Origin: Pyropia haitanensis | Taxonomy: Eukaryota > Rhodophyta > Bangiophyceae > Bangiales > Bangiaceae | Direction of reading: 5' to 3' | Assembly (NCBI GenBank): GCA_008729055.1 | Contig: SDUX01000005.1 | Span: forward strand, 732,801 to 796,800 | DNA: 64,000 bases | Shown: positions 34,681 through 44,996 of the stretch, piece by piece | How positions within the stretch are numbered: the first letter of the stretch is position 1 | Layout of the letters: every line of letters starts with the position of its first letter | The notes under the pieces: generated by a model | The model's input: only the letters and a program-made list of their open reading frames with translations | The model's database searches: none | Told to the model about the DNA's origin: nothing | Position numbers and translations under genes: made by a program

Positions 34681-36640
34681 CGGAGGGTCGGGGGGTGGTG
34701 GAAGGGGAGGGGGGGGGGGAACCGCCGGGGGGAATGGTGCGGGAAAGACGGCGCAAGCGGGGAAGGGGAAGGGGCGGCGGTGGCGGCCGGGGCAAAGGGC
34801 ATCCGCCAGGGCCGCGGCCGCGCGTCGGCTCGGTCCGCCGCGCCCGCGGGGGCGGCGTCGGGGAGCGGGACAGCGCGCCGCGGCCGCCGGGCGTGGACCC
34901 CGCGTCGGAGACGCCGCGGCGCGCGCGCACGCGCGGCGCCGTCGCACTGCGGGCCGCGGTAGCGGGCAGCTGCGCCGTACTGCACCTCGCTGCCACCAGC
35001 GTCGTCGTAGACGGCAAGTGGCACGCTGCTGGGAGGGTGGTCAACACGGGAGACGCTCGTCTTCTTCGGCGCGGCCGTCGAGGCGCAGCGCGTTTGTCAG
35101 CGCGTTTGTTGTGTGGATGAACAAGGTGGAGGTGATACTTTTATGAAAAGGCTCTGGCCCACATTTTTTGCGTGAAACCGGTTCGTTTGTTTGGATTGTG
35201 CTTGACATGAAAAAATACCACGACTTGCTATACCGTGATTAGGACGAAATGGATGGTCGGTTTGGCGGTGGTCGTGGACTTCTTTGCGGTGGCGGCAGAC
35301 TGGGTGGCCTCGTGGGCGGCGACCACATCCCGCCGCTGCACCGGGTGGGGGGGATGGAGGACGCCCCCGCCGGGGGAGGTTGTATGACAATGTCGAGCTT
35401 CGCGAGGGCATCATTGGCGTCGGCCCCGCCAGCGAGGAGGGGGTACTAGTAGGCTTGGCCGCCCCGCCAGGTTCTGCCGCCGCCGCCCATTATCGCTTGC
35501 AGCCGACTGCCCTGGCCGGTAGGGACCGCGGCGGTGCTCCTAGGTGCGGCGGCAGCCCCGGCACCGTCAGCGACGGTGGGGGAAAGGACCTGCCCACCGT
35601 CGTGCACACGCTCGAGAACTGAGCGTCGGCCGACGAGCGGCGGGCGTCCACGCCGGCAGCCAAAGCGGCGGCTGGCCGCGGCGGCGGCTGTGCGGTGGCC
35701 GCTGCATCCAGGCGCAGCCGCCAGGCGTGCGACCATCCAGGGGGGCAGGAGAGGTGGGGGGATGGGGGTTGTGAGGGCGTCGGTGAGGACGGCGGCGTCT
35801 CGGCGCCCTCCCCCGACCTCTCCACACCGCCACCCACGACCTCCCCCCCCCCCGCCCCCCCGCCCGCGTCGACAGTGGTGGGGATGGCGCTGCGGCCGCT
35901 ACGCAGCCCGACCCTCACCAGATACGTGAGCTGCAGGACTCGAAGAGCGCGGGGGGGGGACTCTCGCATCGTGAACGCTGGAAGACGCCACCCTCCCGAC
36001 GCCATCACCGCCTTGCCACTGTTTGAAGCGCTTCCACCCATGGGCGGAGGTCTGGATGCGTTCCTGGCGCTGGACAAGCCTACGTGCGACGACCGGCGCG
36101 CCCTCTCGCATCCATTGTAGACTATCCGACGTTGCCATGGCCATCGCGCGTGGCCGCCGCGGCGTGCCACCCGTCTTTGCCGACGCGGGGGGGAGGTGGA
36201 CCCCACATCCGTTGCCACGCACCTGCACAGCTCGGGCCGCGGCCGTCGCCCTTTGTTTGCAAGCACGTCTGGTGTTGGGAGGGGTGGCATCCCGACGGGC
36301 AAAGGGGCGCGGGGGGAGGGGCGCAAGGGGGGGGGGATTGCCTGATGCGCGTCTCCGCGCGCGCATCCCCTGCGCCGCCCGCCCCAGCCGGCCGTCGACG
36401 GTGCCCGCACGCAGCGCCCCCGCCCACCATGGTGGGAGGTGGCCCGCTGGCAGAGGATGCGCGACACCCATTTACGAACGGGTGCCCCCCCCCCCCCTGA
36501 TGCGGCCCAGAGTCGTGGCACGAAAGGGGGGGTGCGTCGGGGGAGGGAGGGTGCGGGGAGGAGGGAGGGACTCGCAGACCCACCTTTGAGGAGACGCTCT
36601 TCCCCTTCTCTCTCCCGCCCTCTCCCCCTCTTCACAGCGC
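34681..36640. other. Intergenic, no supported gene
   Basis: This includes the upstream region of the UBX-like gene and a short AT-rich stretch (35,120-35,250). A long minus-strand open frame (36,662-35,490) is Pro/Arg/Ser-rich and has no domain. A plus-strand frame (35,284-35,622) is equally uninformative. Either could be real, but composition alone would produce them. Confidence 0.35.
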
Positions 36641-37775
36641 CCAAGCCACCGATACTACCCATGACAGACGATGCGCGGCGCGCCGGTCAGATTGCATCCC
36701 GGGCCAGCGCGCACCCGCGATACGGACGTGCCGCTGCCCTCGCCCGCACGGCGCCCGCGCGGTGTGGATGCGCCCCGCGCGGGTGTCATGCGACCCGCCC
36801 CGAGCGGGGGGTGTCCTGAGACGGACCCCGCGCGGTGGGAAGCGGAAGGGGACGGATGACTATGGTAGCATCTAACCGCATCTACAGTCCTGGTGTTGGC
36901 GGGGGGTAGGGGCAAGAGGGTCCGGCGCGCGTCCCGCACCGTGAGTCTTCGTGTGCTCCTGTATCTCCCGTCCACAGGCGCGCGTACGACCAGGGTCCAC
37001 ACTGAGGGCCGCCCTCGAATGGACAGGGCGGGTGCAGGCGAGGAGTACAATACCAAGGCACCTCGCCGCAGGGGAGCTGCCATGCAGACAGAGGTCGGAG
37101 TCTTGGCCAGGCGGGCGGTCCCGTCCCCGGTTGGGCCCACCCCATACGACCAGGTGCAGCGAGAGGTCCAGAAAACGTTGGACCGCGAGGGAACAGTACG
37201 GCGCTCCCGCTACGGTAGGGGAGGACGGAGCGGAGTTGCGAGAGGGCGGGGACCTGCCGGAGGAGCACAGAGCACAGACCCCCGCCGCAGCCAGTTTGCA
37301 CCGCGGCGGACTGGGAACCCCCTTCCGCGCGGGGGCCCCGTTACCGCCCCCGCACGAGGTGCCTTGTTGCGCCGGACGCCCGCCGCGCCGAGCGGGGAGG
37401 GACGCACGCCGCGCGGGGCCGAGATTCCACCGCGCCCCGCGGCCCCCTCTTGTCCCTCGCTCCTACAACGACTAGCGGGCTCCCCTTCTACGTATACATA
37501 TCCCACTCTAGCAACCATCCACAGAGCGCCGCTGATGGCGAGGGCGCTTCCATTCTGGCGACGAGCTCCGCCACCTCCTTTCCCGGCATCAAGAAGGCCG
37601 AGATCGACGTGACCGCGCGTGCGCTCGGCTGTAAGGGCACACGGGAGAACCCTGCAGGACGGCCGGGCCTATCAACTGCGCGAGGGGCTCTTCGGGCTCG
37701 TCCGGAGGGGCACGGGGAACAAAGCCTTCAGCGTGGACGGCGTCGCTGTCGCCTGAGGAAAACTCTGTGGGAGCC
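36640..37775 (+). pseudogene. Coding relic of unknown origin, frames broken
   Basis: Several ordinary-looking peptides lie in order on the plus strand but in different frames. These are an Arg/Ala-rich start (about 36,671-36,859), a charged stretch with PYDQVQREVQKTLDREG (about 37,141), IKKAEIDVTARALGCKGTREN (about 37,588) and YQLREGLFGLVRRGTGNKAF ending in a stop near 37,755. Together they resemble a decayed retroelement ORF1 or a dead host gene. No catalytic motif is seen. Confidence 0.22.
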
Positions 37776-39950
37776 TCGCAGATGCGTGGTAGCGCTGGTT
37801 GCGTTTATCTTCAAGTTCTAGCCTCAAGGTTATACAGAAGTTCACACGCCAAACATCCAATTTTCAACGTGTTGGCAGTAATTTTTTCCAAGTATTTTTG
37901 GTCAAGTGCTACGTACGTCCGCCGCCGCAGCCGGCGGCGCCGCTGCGGCCACCGCGGCCACTGGCCCTGTCGCCTCTGTCGCGTCCCAGAGCTGGACACA
38001 TGGCAGAAACCGACCGCCGCGCGGCACAACTCAACGATAGAGGCCGCGTGGGACAACCTGGCCTTGGCCTGGTGGCACATTCGCGGGCTCGTTCTGGCGC
38101 CCTCGTCGCCCACGACGGCACGACGCAGGAAGATGGAGGATGGGAAAAGTGTCGAGAGGCAACGCAGTGCATGAGAAGGGGTCGCTGCGAACGTGCAGTG
38201 AACCGACGCACGCTCTGAGGAGGTTGTCCATGTGCCGCGAGCCCACGGGTCACTTGGATGCATTAGTGGAGACCTCGTGTGTTGTGGGTCCGGCGTCGTG
38301 ACCACGAAGCATCAGCCCCTGCCCAGGAAACGACTTCATTGTTGTCAAGGCCGGCGCGTGCGCGACATGGACGGTAATCCGGAAGTGCAAGTACGATGCG
38401 TACTGCAGTGTAAGTAGATGATTCGAACAGCAGCGTAAGTGGATGATTCGAACATGCGTTGCATCCGCGCAAATGATTCATGTGAACTGTCTGAGCCACC
38501 TTGCGTTTGGTAGACACGCCCCTCCCAGCGCAAAGCAACGCGGTCGCGGCCACGGCGCTTGCGCGGGCGGGACGACGAGGCCGCCGCGGGGGCTGTCAAG
38601 CTGACCTCGAGCCTCTCTCTGGCACATACGTATGTGAGCGCATGGCACGCCTCGGCGAATTGCCGTGAACGGGGGGGGGGCTCCACACCAGCGAGGGCTC
38701 GCTGGTGCGGAAGTGCATGGGGAGGCGTGACACGTCGAGATTCCCGCGGCCTCGTCGGGAACCCGGTCAAAGAGACGCACTTTGGCGGTCCCTCCCAGAC
38801 AAGAGCCAGATATTCCAGCTATGGTGCCAGGGACGGGCAAGGGCCTTGCTGTCACTCTCCCTATCATATGAAGCTCCGTCGGGAACGCGCCCCGCTCCCC
38901 TCCATGTGATTTCCTTTCTCGCTGGCGAAAAGAGCAGTTCGGCGGGTCAACGCGAGCCGAGGCGGCTGGGCCCAAGCGCCACGTTTTGCGCGTGTCCGGT
39001 GTTGCGGCGTGCAACCGGTGGCCTTGGTCACGACCGTGTGCGTCCGTCCTCGTCGCGCGCCACCCTCCGCAGCTCCGCGGCCGCGGATCTTGTCGGCTGT
39101 TTTTTTTCACAGCACACTGTCAACGCGGGGGAGCCCGCCCATTGGACGGCGGGACCATGGCGCGGCCCATATCAGGAACCGACCGTAGCGGCCACCGCGC
39201 GACGGGCGCCCACCGTCACCCCGTCGACGTGCGCCCGCCACGCTCCCGCGGATCGCGGTCGCGCGCACCGTCTCCACACCGCGGCAGCGTCCGCGGCGCG
39301 GCGCGGTCACACCGTCGCGAACTGCAGGGCCGGTCAAGGCGGGCCCTTGCTCGGGGGGACAAATGGCAGGTGTGGGCCCGAGCTCGACGTGGGCGGACGC
39401 GAGGCGTCACCAGCTTCCCGCCAACGAGTCGAGCGGGACGCTGGCCATGCCCAGCCCCGACGGGTGCGCCACGAGTGGGGCGTCTGGATTGAGGGGGGGG
39501 GGGGGGGCGCCAGGGGGTGGAGAACAGGTGGGACGCGGATGGCAGGGGAAGGAAGGATGGAGGGCGGTGGCGGGCCCCCCGCGCAGTTCGGTTGTCGTGG
39601 GGTGGGTGTCGGCGGGCCAGGTGCGCACGCGCGCGCCGCCCCCCAGCCACCGTGCGCTACAAAAGCCCACCCGCTGGCGCGCGGAGCTTCTGTCGGGCAA
39701 CCCCACCACCGACCGACGCGACGCGGTCAACACACGGTTTGAATGAACCCACCGTGCGCTCCCATCCCGCCGCGGCCGACCTGATACAGTCCGCGGCGTC
39801 TCCTCTCCCCCAGCGTGCCAAACTCCGTCGCGCCCATCGTGGCCACGCCGCCTCTTCCAGCCCGCCTGTCGCCTCCCGCCCCTTTTACCCTCTCGACCCC
39901 CATTCTTCCTCCCTCCACGAGGTCTTGCAAGCTTCCACCAGCGCCCAACC
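37776..39950. other. Intergenic, no supported gene
   Basis: Moderate-GC DNA with scattered short frames. From about 38,930 onward GC rises, and this part is the likely 5' region of the RRxS-protein gene. A repeated GATGATTCGAACA/GATTCGAACAGCA pair occurs near 38,417-38,455. No tRNA structure surrounds it. Confidence 0.35.
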
Positions 39951-40842
39951 ATGTTGCTCCTCCCCCTCACCGTTGCCCGAGCGGTCGGCAACGCGCTAGC
40001 CGGCATCCACGTACCCGGCCACCGGCGCTCTGGCAGCGGCAGCGGCACCCCCCTGACGCCCGACGGCGGCGGCAGCGGCGACCGCCGCCGCCGCTCCTCC
40101 GCCGACACCGGCGACCGCCGCCGCCGCTCCTCTGTCGACGGCAAGCGCCCGTGGCGGGGCGGCAAGGGCGGCACCAAGGCCCGGCGCGCCGCCCCGCCGC
40201 CGTTTGCCGCCGCCGCCGTGGCGGTCCACGACGGCCGCCGGCACACGTCGGTCGAGCCGCGGCGGCTGGCGCCGCCGCCGTCACCGCCGCCGTCGGGGCG
40301 GCGGCGGACGTCCCTCGACGTGGCCGCCCGCCGGCGGCCTGCGGCGGCGGCGGCGCCACCGCCGCCGCCGCCGCCGGCGTCGCCGCCCCGCGCGCGGCGC
40401 TCGTCGATCGACGTGGATCCCCGCGGCGGTGGGGCGCCCCCCGCCCCACAGACGCCGTCGGCGGCGTCCGTCCGTCCCACCCGCCGCCGGTCCTCGACCG
40501 ACGGCCGCCTCCGCCGGCGCGCGACGGTGGGCTCCCCCGCGGCGGCGACGGCGGCGGCGGCCACCGCCGACGCGGCGGCGGCGGTCCCCCGGCGGGCCGC
40601 CACCACCCGCCCGTCGGTGGGGACCCGCGGCGGCGGCGGCGGCCGCGGCGCCGCCGCCGCCGCCGCCGCCGCCGTCTCGGACAGCGACGACGATAGCCAC
40701 GCGGCCGTGCCGGTGCGCCTGTCGTCGGCACACCGGCTGCCGACCGAGACGGAGGTGCGCGCGTGGGCGGGGGGGTCCCCGGACCGCACGCGCCGCGTGT
40801 CCATCGAGGTGGGCGGCGTCGAGGCGGGCCGCCACGCCGCAG

Positions 40843-40874
<32 letters not shown>

Positions 40875-41113
40875 TCCGCGGCGGCGGCGACCGCGCCGGC
40901 GGCGGCGGCCAAGGCCGCGGCGCCGGCGGCGGCGCCGGCGGCGGCGTCGACGCCGTACCGGGCGCCGTCGCGGCGCGCGACGCGGGGTGCCCGCGCCGCC
41001 GCGGCGGTCGCACGGGGCGGGCGTCTGCGTGCGGCGGCTGCGGCGGCGGCGCCCGTCGGGGGGGGGGGAGTGGCGCGGCGCGGGTGCCCGCCTGGCGGGC
41101 GGTGGCCGTTTGA
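39951..41113 (+). CDS. Low-complexity protein with serial RRxS phosphosite motifs
   Basis: I do not recognise a domain. The ATG at 39,951 sits in a CAACCATG context and the frame is open for more than 1 kb. Its striking feature is a series of R-R-x-S/T motifs: RRRRSSAD, RRRRSSVD, RRHTSVE, RRRTSLD, RRSSIDVD, RRRSSTD, RRRATVG and RRVSIEV. They are spaced through about 290 residues of Ala/Pro/Gly-rich, presumably disordered sequence. These fit the consensus of basophilic kinases such as PKA. A short ordinary segment (AVPVRLSSAHRLPTETEVRAWAGG) lies near residue 260. After a G run at 41,057-41,067 the coding signal is ambiguous: one frame stops at 41,113, the original frame continues to 41,405. 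The shorter end is preferred because the longer tail reads into G-rich intergenic DNA. Two genes in the window (this one and the NT-C2 protein) share such motifs. Confidence 0.5.
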
Positions 41114-41569
41114 GGGGGGTCGTCGCCCTCATCCGACTTGGGGGGGGGGGGTGGGGGGAGGGGGCGAGCGACCCTCGCCCCGGATGGGTTGGGAGCGCAG
41201 TGGCTTGCCTTGTACAGTCTGGCTGGGGGGGGGGGGGCGAGAAACACCTACAGAGCACAAGAAAGGGGTCACCTGCTTTTCCATACCCCTCGCGTGCCGC
41301 GCGGTGGTCCCGGCTGCCGTTGCAACGAGGGAAAGAGCTCTGGGGTTGGCGGGGGTACAGTACTGTATCGCGGGCGCCCCGTGCAGAGCCACGTGGAACA
41401 GGTAGGCCGGGATCACCGGCGCCAGAGCTGCCACTGCGGGCCCGTCTGCTCTCACCCACACCACCCATCGCCTCCCCCCCCCCCCCCGGCAACGTTTCCC
41501 TTGCGGGGTGGCGCTCCCCCCCCACCTGGCGGTCTGCGTCGGCCCCCCCTCCGCCGTCCCCAAACCACC

Positions 41570-43590
41570 ATGGCACCAGCACGTCCCATCCGCCTCACCG
41601 GCGGCACCCTCTCCGCCGCCCTCTTTGACATGGACGGCACCCTCGTGGCGGTCGATGAGCACCACGTACGTTTGGCGCGGCGGGCGTCGCGCGCTGCAGG
41701 GGTTGGGGGGGGGGGGGAAGGGGGGGGGGGGGGGGTTGGAGGGGGAAGACCCGATCACAGCGGTCGGCTGGGGGAAGGGGCGTGGGGGGGGGGGGGGGGG
41801 GGGGGCGGAAGGGCACACCCCGTCTGCAGGCGGCGGCCGCAGCGGCCGCCGGCGGTGGGGTGACCGCGCGGTGCTGGCGCCCGTGGGGGTCCCCCGCCGG
41901 TCACCCCCGGCCGGTGGCCGTCTGTGCGCTCGCTGTCGTACCGCGTGGGACCGCCGCCAGCACGGTGGCTTCCCCGCTGGCCGCCGTGCGTCGACGGTGG
42001 GCGCTGACGCTGGCGCGGCGCTCCGGCCCCACCCCCCACTTGCCCTCTGCCCTCCCGTTTCTCTTCCCCCCCCTCCTGATTGCGCTCCCAACCGGTCCGC
42101 CTACGCCTCCCCCCTCGCTTCCTGGCGGTCCCCCTTGTGCCACAGTTTGAAGCGTACGCCGACACGCTGCACGCGATGGAGCCGGCATGGAATGGCGGCG
42201 CGCGCATCACGCGCGAGTTTTACGCGGCGCGCATGAGCGGCCGCCAGAACCAGGTGCTGCTCGTACGCTGGCTCCCTGGTGTGGGAGACGGATGGACGGC
42301 TGAGGGGGGGGGAGGAGGTGGGGGGGGGCGCGCGGGGGTGGGGTGGGAGGGGGACGGCCGACCGGCCGGCGGGGGTGCTCGTTGAGGGGTGGGTGGGTGC
42401 GCCGTCGCCGGCGATGGGGAGGGGGTGCCGCGCCGCTGCTGGCAGAGTGGACCGCCACTGGTGGGGGGGGGGGTGCTCCATCCCGTCACGGGCGGCGTTG
42501 CCGACGTGACCTGTGCGGCACGGCGACTGACGGCAGTGGGGACCCGCTTCCGCCACCGTGCCCCCTCCCACTTGCCCCCCTCTCTTCCCCCCCCCCCCCC
42601 CCTTGTCAGGCAGACATCCTCCCCCACGTATCCCCCACCCGCGCTGCGGCCATCGCCGCCGCCAAAGAGGCGGCCTACATGGCGCGCACGTCCGGGGGTG
42701 TGCCACCCCTGGCGGGCATCACCACCCTCCTCGACGCCCTCGCCGCCGCGGGCGTCCGCGTCGGGGTGGTGACCAACGCGCCCCGCGAGGCGGCGGCGCA
42801 CACGCTGGGGGTGGCGGGCCTGGCCGGCCGGTTTGGGGTGGTCGTCGTTGCGGATGACGTGGCGCGGCCAAAGCCGGACGCGGCGCCGTATGTGGCGGGG
42901 TGCCGGGCGGTGGGGGTGCCGCCGGGGGAGGTGCGTTTGGGGGGGGGGGGGAGGCGTGGGGGGAGGCGTCTGGGGAAGCGCGTGCAGGGCATGGGGGGGA
43001 GGTGCATGGTGGGGGGGGGGGGGGTGCCCGGCTGTGTGGTGGGGTGGGCGGAAGCACCTGTCTTTGGGGGGGGCGGACAGCGGAGGAGAGGGAGCGCTGG
43101 CATGCCGGCGACACGGCGGGGCGGCCAACCTCGCGGGTGGTCTCCGCCGCCGCCCGCCGTCGCCGCCACGCCAGTGACACGGGAGGGACACTGACGACCG
43201 TCTGGCAGACGTACTGCTGTCCCTGCTCACGCCTGCACCTCCTCCGCTCCCGCTCCGGTGCCAACCACCGCGCCCTCCCGTTTGGGCGGCTTTGCTTCTG
43301 CCGGCCGTTCCTCGTCCCCGCCGCGGCGCCGTACCTCCCACCCGTCGCACCTCCCCTCCCCCTCGCCTACCCCCCCCCCCCCCCCAGGCGATTGCGTTTG
43401 AGGACTCGCCGTCGGGCGTAACCTCCGCCGTCGCGGCGGGCCTGCTGACGATTGGCGTCGCGACGGGCCACGCGCCCGCCGCCCTCACCGCCGCGGGCGC
43501 GGCGCTGGTCATTGCCGACTATACCGACGCGGCGCTCGCCGACGCGATTGGGGGGTGGCTCGCCGCCGCTGGGAAGGGGGGGGGGGGTGA
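41570..43590 (+). CDS. HAD-type phosphohydrolase, four exons
   Basis: This is a haloacid-dehalogenase superfamily enzyme, probably a cytosolic phosphatase or phosphoglucomutase-like enzyme acting on small phosphorylated metabolites. Exons are 41,570-41,665, 42,146-42,253, 42,610-42,930 and 43,388 to about 43,590. Every junction has GT-AG ends (donors GTACGT, GTGCTG, GTGCGT; acceptors CACAG, TCAG, CCCAG) and all introns are phase 0. Motif I is FDMDGT (nucleophile Asp20, acid/base Asp22), motif II VVTNA (Thr123), motif III ARPKPD (Lys156) and motif IV FEDSPSG (Glu180/Asp181). A helical cap of about 90 residues between motifs I and II (FEAYADTLHAMEPAW ... MSGRQNQ) is the C1 cap of subfamily I (beta-PGM/phosphonatase type). 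The stop is uncertain. A G12 run precedes TGA at 43,588-43,590, and read literally the frame passes it and runs to 44,086, so the run length is suspect. Total length is about 240 residues, normal for the family. Confidence 0.85.
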
Positions 43591-43969
43591 CCCGCGTGGC
43601 CCATCCAGAGGGGGGAGGACAGTTGGGGGGGGGGGGGGGGGGCGGGGGGGTTTAGCGGACGGGGTGGGGTGGGCGGCCGCCGCGACCCGGTCACGCCTGG
43701 CGGTGGCCGCGTGTATTTTATACTTTCCTTTGGTGTGTGCGGGCGCGACGCGGCGGGGCGAGGCTCCGTCCCTGCCTCGTTCCCCCCCCCGCCTCCCCCC
43801 GTGGGCTCACCCGCTCGTACGCGAGGGAACAAAGAGCCGGGGTGAAGCAAGCAGGTACAGTGCAGGGGTTGTAGGGGGTCGGAGCCAACGGCCGCCGCCT
43901 AGCCCCTCACCCGGGCGTCCCCCGCCCCGCGCAGTGGGGTCAAACGCGCGAACGTCCGCGGATCAAAAT
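43591..43969. other. 3' flank of the HAD gene
   Basis: G-rich at first, then unique sequence. No gene is seen. Confidence 0.4.
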
Positions 43970-43974
43970 TTCGC

Positions 43975-44700
43975 CGTCTGGGCGTGCCAACGGCCGTGCA
44001 AGGGGTCGAAAACCCCCCTCCCAGGGGTCTCTGGCCTCGATTTCTTGGCACGCCGACGCACGGCGCCGTACACTTTTGAGGCATGAGTTCCGGAGCACTT
44101 TTTTTTCCCAGCCGCCGTACGAGGACCCTGAAGCATGTCTATATCCTGCAGTATGTCACCGGAACCCGTGCTCGTCGTCCTCAGTCGCTACAACGTCAAC
44201 AAAATGCACGTCGTCGTGCATCGCGTGCAATGCCTTGGCACGGGCTATGCACGGAGTGCACGGGGCAGCGCACGCCGTTGCAAGGAGCAGTGCACATCGA
44301 CGCACGCCGGGCCCCGATCTACTCCCGTAGCAACCCAATCGGCAGTAGTTGGGCGACCCCAAAGGACGCCCTCACTCTCAGAAATCCAGCCTCATTGCGC
44401 CGGACGGCGACGGTTTCGAGGATAGCGCCAATGACCTTGCTTCATGGTCCAGCGCGGTACACATGCCACCCACACTTGTTGAATTGGGCCGTAGTAAATA
44501 AGCTGGCAGCTCGAGACGGCCGTGCACAGCTCTGTGCCAAGGCGTGCACTCTGGCGTGCACTGAGTGCAAGGAGCCGTGCATCGAGTGAAAATTTTCGTG
44601 CCAAGGTTGCACGCGGCGTGCAATCGTGCTCGCCCCCCCCCCCCTCTCACAAGCCCCGTCAGGGGCTATGCACGCCGCTGCACGTTGTCCCGGCGTTCGC
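43975..44700. repeat. Cluster of TTGGCACG / GTGCAC inverted motifs
   Basis: CGTGCCAA or its complement occurs at 43,983-43,990, 44,045-44,052, 44,235-44,242 and 44,597-44,604, with a one-mismatch copy at 44,533-44,540. These are interleaved with many GTGCAC and GTGCAAGG words. TGCAAGGAGC followed by GTGCA repeats directly at about 44,279 and 44,567. The spacing allows large hairpins. It could be a MITE-like repeat or the outer part of the adjacent DNA transposon. No protein is coded. Confidence 0.4.
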
Positions 44701-44808
44701 GGGTTTGACACCACTGCGCCGCCACCTGTGCCGCCATGGCGAGCACCAGCCCGTTCACCACCGCCGGCGCCTCGTCGTGGCCGCACGAGCCGACACCGTC
44801 GAGCACCA

Positions 44809-44856
44809 GAGGCGCGAGCGTCGAATCGCAGAAGGGGGCGTCGAGTCGCATCCGAG
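44809..44856. repeat. Left terminal inverted repeat of the pogo-like element
   Basis: It contains two copies of CGTCGA(A/G)TCGCA about 20 bp apart. Over 37 aligned positions it matches the inverted right end at roughly 29. The paired CGTCGAATCGCA boxes are plausible transposase binding sites. Confidence 0.7.
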
Positions 44857-44996
44857 ATTCCCGCCGGTTCTGAGCGCGCCAAAAATTGGGCGGGCAATCC
44901 GTGGTCGCCTTTGGCATCAGGGTGATTCTCGAGCAGGCACCCGATCAGCCGGTGCCTCTTCCGCCCTGCCCCCCTCGTTCCTCCGCGCAGGGCACC

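Noticed and set aside
38705..39742. 345-codon plus-strand frame upstream of the RRxS gene
   Set aside because: Gly/Arg-rich with no domain, and it passes through a G12 run; likely composition in a promoter-proximal GC-rich region.
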